NCBI GenBank assembly: GCA_902782815.1
Contig: CACZOS010000262.1
Location: 1-7,207, forward strand
From: an uncultured Lachnospiraceae bacterium
GTDB taxonomy: Bacteria > Bacillota > Clostridia > Lachnospirales > Lachnospiraceae
Reading direction: 5' to 3'
DNA length: 7,207 bases
The translations under genes and the position numbers were made by a program. Of the stretch, positions 6,383 to 7,207 are shown piece after piece (within the stretch, counting starts at the first letter, position 1; each line of letters starts with the position of its first letter). Under the pieces are notes generated by a model, which had not been told where the DNA came from, did no database searches, and saw nothing but the letters and a program-made list of their open reading frames with translations.

Positions 6383-6946
6383 TCACAGCGATAATAATAT
6401 TCCCACCGCTGCAGATGCCCCGATATAAATAATGGGATGCTTGCCGGTCAGCTTATATACCAGGAAAAGCACAATGCCGAAGACAATGGCCAGAGGCCGG
6501 AATAAATCCGCCGGATTGTGGGTCTGTCCGAAAAGCTCTGCCTGCAGAAAAGCGATCCTGGCCACACTCAGGCCTGCCACGAAAATGAGTCCGGTGGAAG
6601 CAGCCCTAAGCCCGTACATGGCATACTGGACATATTTGTTGGTCTTGAACCGTTCCAGGATATTTGCCACCAGGATGATAATGATGACGGACGGGGCGAC
6701 CAGACCCAGGGCAGCGATGATGCCGCCGGGGATACCGGCGATGGTAAAACCGGTAAAGGTGGCCATATTCACCCCCATGGGGCCGGGGGTTGATTCGGAG
6801 ACCGCCACCATGTTGGCAATATCCTTAACGGTGAACCATCCCGTCTTGGCCTGCATCTCATAGAGGAAGGGCAAGGTGGCAAGTCCGCCGCCTATGGTAA
6901 AAAGTCCTGTCTTAAAAAATTCCCAGAATAACTGAAGATAGATCAT
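6383..6946 (-). CDS. Short-chain CHR family (chromate transporter) protein, second of a pair
   Basis: Integral membrane protein of 187 residues, one half-domain of the chromate ion transporter family. The hallmarks are FFKTGLFTIGGGLATLPFLYEM (start of the first domain, 10-31), GWFT (36-39) and ESTPGPMGVNMATFTGF (51-67). LGLVAPSVIIII follows, and the protein ends in helices around LAIVFGIVLFLVYKLTGKHP. Long-chain ChrA proteins contain two such halves; here they are separate genes, like ywrA/ywrB in Bacillus subtilis, and would be expected to pair. The ATG at 6946 overlaps the upstream stop by four bases (ATGA) and has AAGGAGG at 6954-6960. Family members have been tied to chromate efflux, but many gut anaerobes carry them without known chromate exposure, so the natural substrate is uncertain. 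Nothing links it to the ABC operon downstream. Confidence 0.92.
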   Translation of the reverse strand: MIYLQLFWEFFKTGLFTIGGGLATLPFLYEMQAKTGWFTVKDIANMVAVSESTPGPMGVNMATFTGFTIAGIPGGIIAALGLVAPSVIIIILVANILERFKTNKYVQYAMYGLRAASTGLIFVAGLSVARIAFLQAELFGQTHNPADLFRPLAIVFGIVLFLVYKLTGKHPIIYIGASAAVGILLSL

Positions 6947-7207
6947 TTTTCCACCTCCTTATGGGCCCGCTTTTTTTCTCCCATAACCTTGATCAGGACA
7001 CCGGCTGCCCCGGCGGCCAGAACCAGACTGTAGGTGGGAAGGCCCGTAAAGAGGGACAGAGCCATGACTCCCAGAAAAATGATGACTGCGGCCGCATCCA
7101 CCAGGGATTTTTTAGCCAGCTTGAAGACCGCATCGAAAACCAGCACACACACACAGACTCTGACACCGGCCAGGGCGTGCTGGACCAGAGCAATCCGGGC
7201 GAAATTA
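6943..7207 (-). CDS. Short-chain CHR family protein, first of a pair, N-terminus outside the window
   Basis: The frame is open from the right edge to a TGA at 6943-6945 and gives 87 C-terminal residues. The visible part starts NFARIALVQHALAGVRVCVCVLVFDAVFKLAKKS, matching the mid-family segment in which a His-Ala-Leu-Ala-Gly-x-Arg stretch precedes a helix and a Lys-rich turn. Two further hydrophobic segments (about AAVIIFLGVMALSLF and YSLVLAAGAAGVLI) follow, then a charged tail KVMGEKKRAHKEVEK. The ATGs within this piece are internal; the true start must lie about 100 codons upstream. The stop overlaps the next CHR gene, implying coupled translation of a two-subunit transporter. A (CA)6 tract at 7144-7155 encodes the alternating Val-Cys run. 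Confidence 0.85.
   Translation of the reverse strand, partial: NFARIALVQHALAGVRVCVCVLVFDAVFKLAKKSLVDAAAVIIFLGVMALSLFTGLPTYSLVLAAGAAGVLIKVMGEKKRAHKEVEK

Overview
The window reads as a chromosomal stretch from a Gram-positive anaerobe of the Clostridia, most likely a Lachnospiraceae-type organism. This is inferred from roughly balanced base composition (judged by eye), strong AGGAGG-type Shine-Dalgarno sites before nearly every gene, lipoprotein signal peptides with a Cys at residue 21 on both binding proteins, and Firmicutes-type gene order and protein lengths. The taxon is an inference; no rRNA or other marker is present. All seven genes lie on the minus strand, so transcription runs from high to low coordinates.

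From right to left: (1) 7207-6383 holds a tandem pair of short-chain CHR (chromate-ion-transporter family) half-proteins, the first cut by the window edge, overlapping by an ATGA. (2) 6359-3887 is a polar amino-acid ABC importer: a promoter with a dyad at its -10 region, a family 3 lipoprotein binding protein, a strong intrinsic-terminator-like hairpin, a HisM/GlnP-type permease and a HisP/GlnQ-type ATPase. (3) 3847-1 is the first part of an oligopeptide ABC importer operon: a near-consensus sigma-A promoter, a leader with two hairpins, oppA, an intercistronic hairpin, oppB and oppC. OppC runs off the left edge; oppD and oppF ATPase genes would be expected just beyond it, since no ATPase for this system is in the window.

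The two importers share a layout: own promoter, extracellular lipoprotein receptor first, a stem-loop directly after the receptor gene, then the membrane components. This is the usual arrangement for making more receptor than permease. Together they would scavenge peptides and free amino acids, in keeping with an amino-acid-using or auxotrophic anaerobe.

No gap between genes exceeds 300 bases. I see no RNA gene, CRISPR array, insertion sequence, phage gene or origin. I looked for a novel system and did not find one; the points worth following are regulatory (hairpins, leader, operator dyad) plus some pocket substitutions in the amino-acid binding protein.
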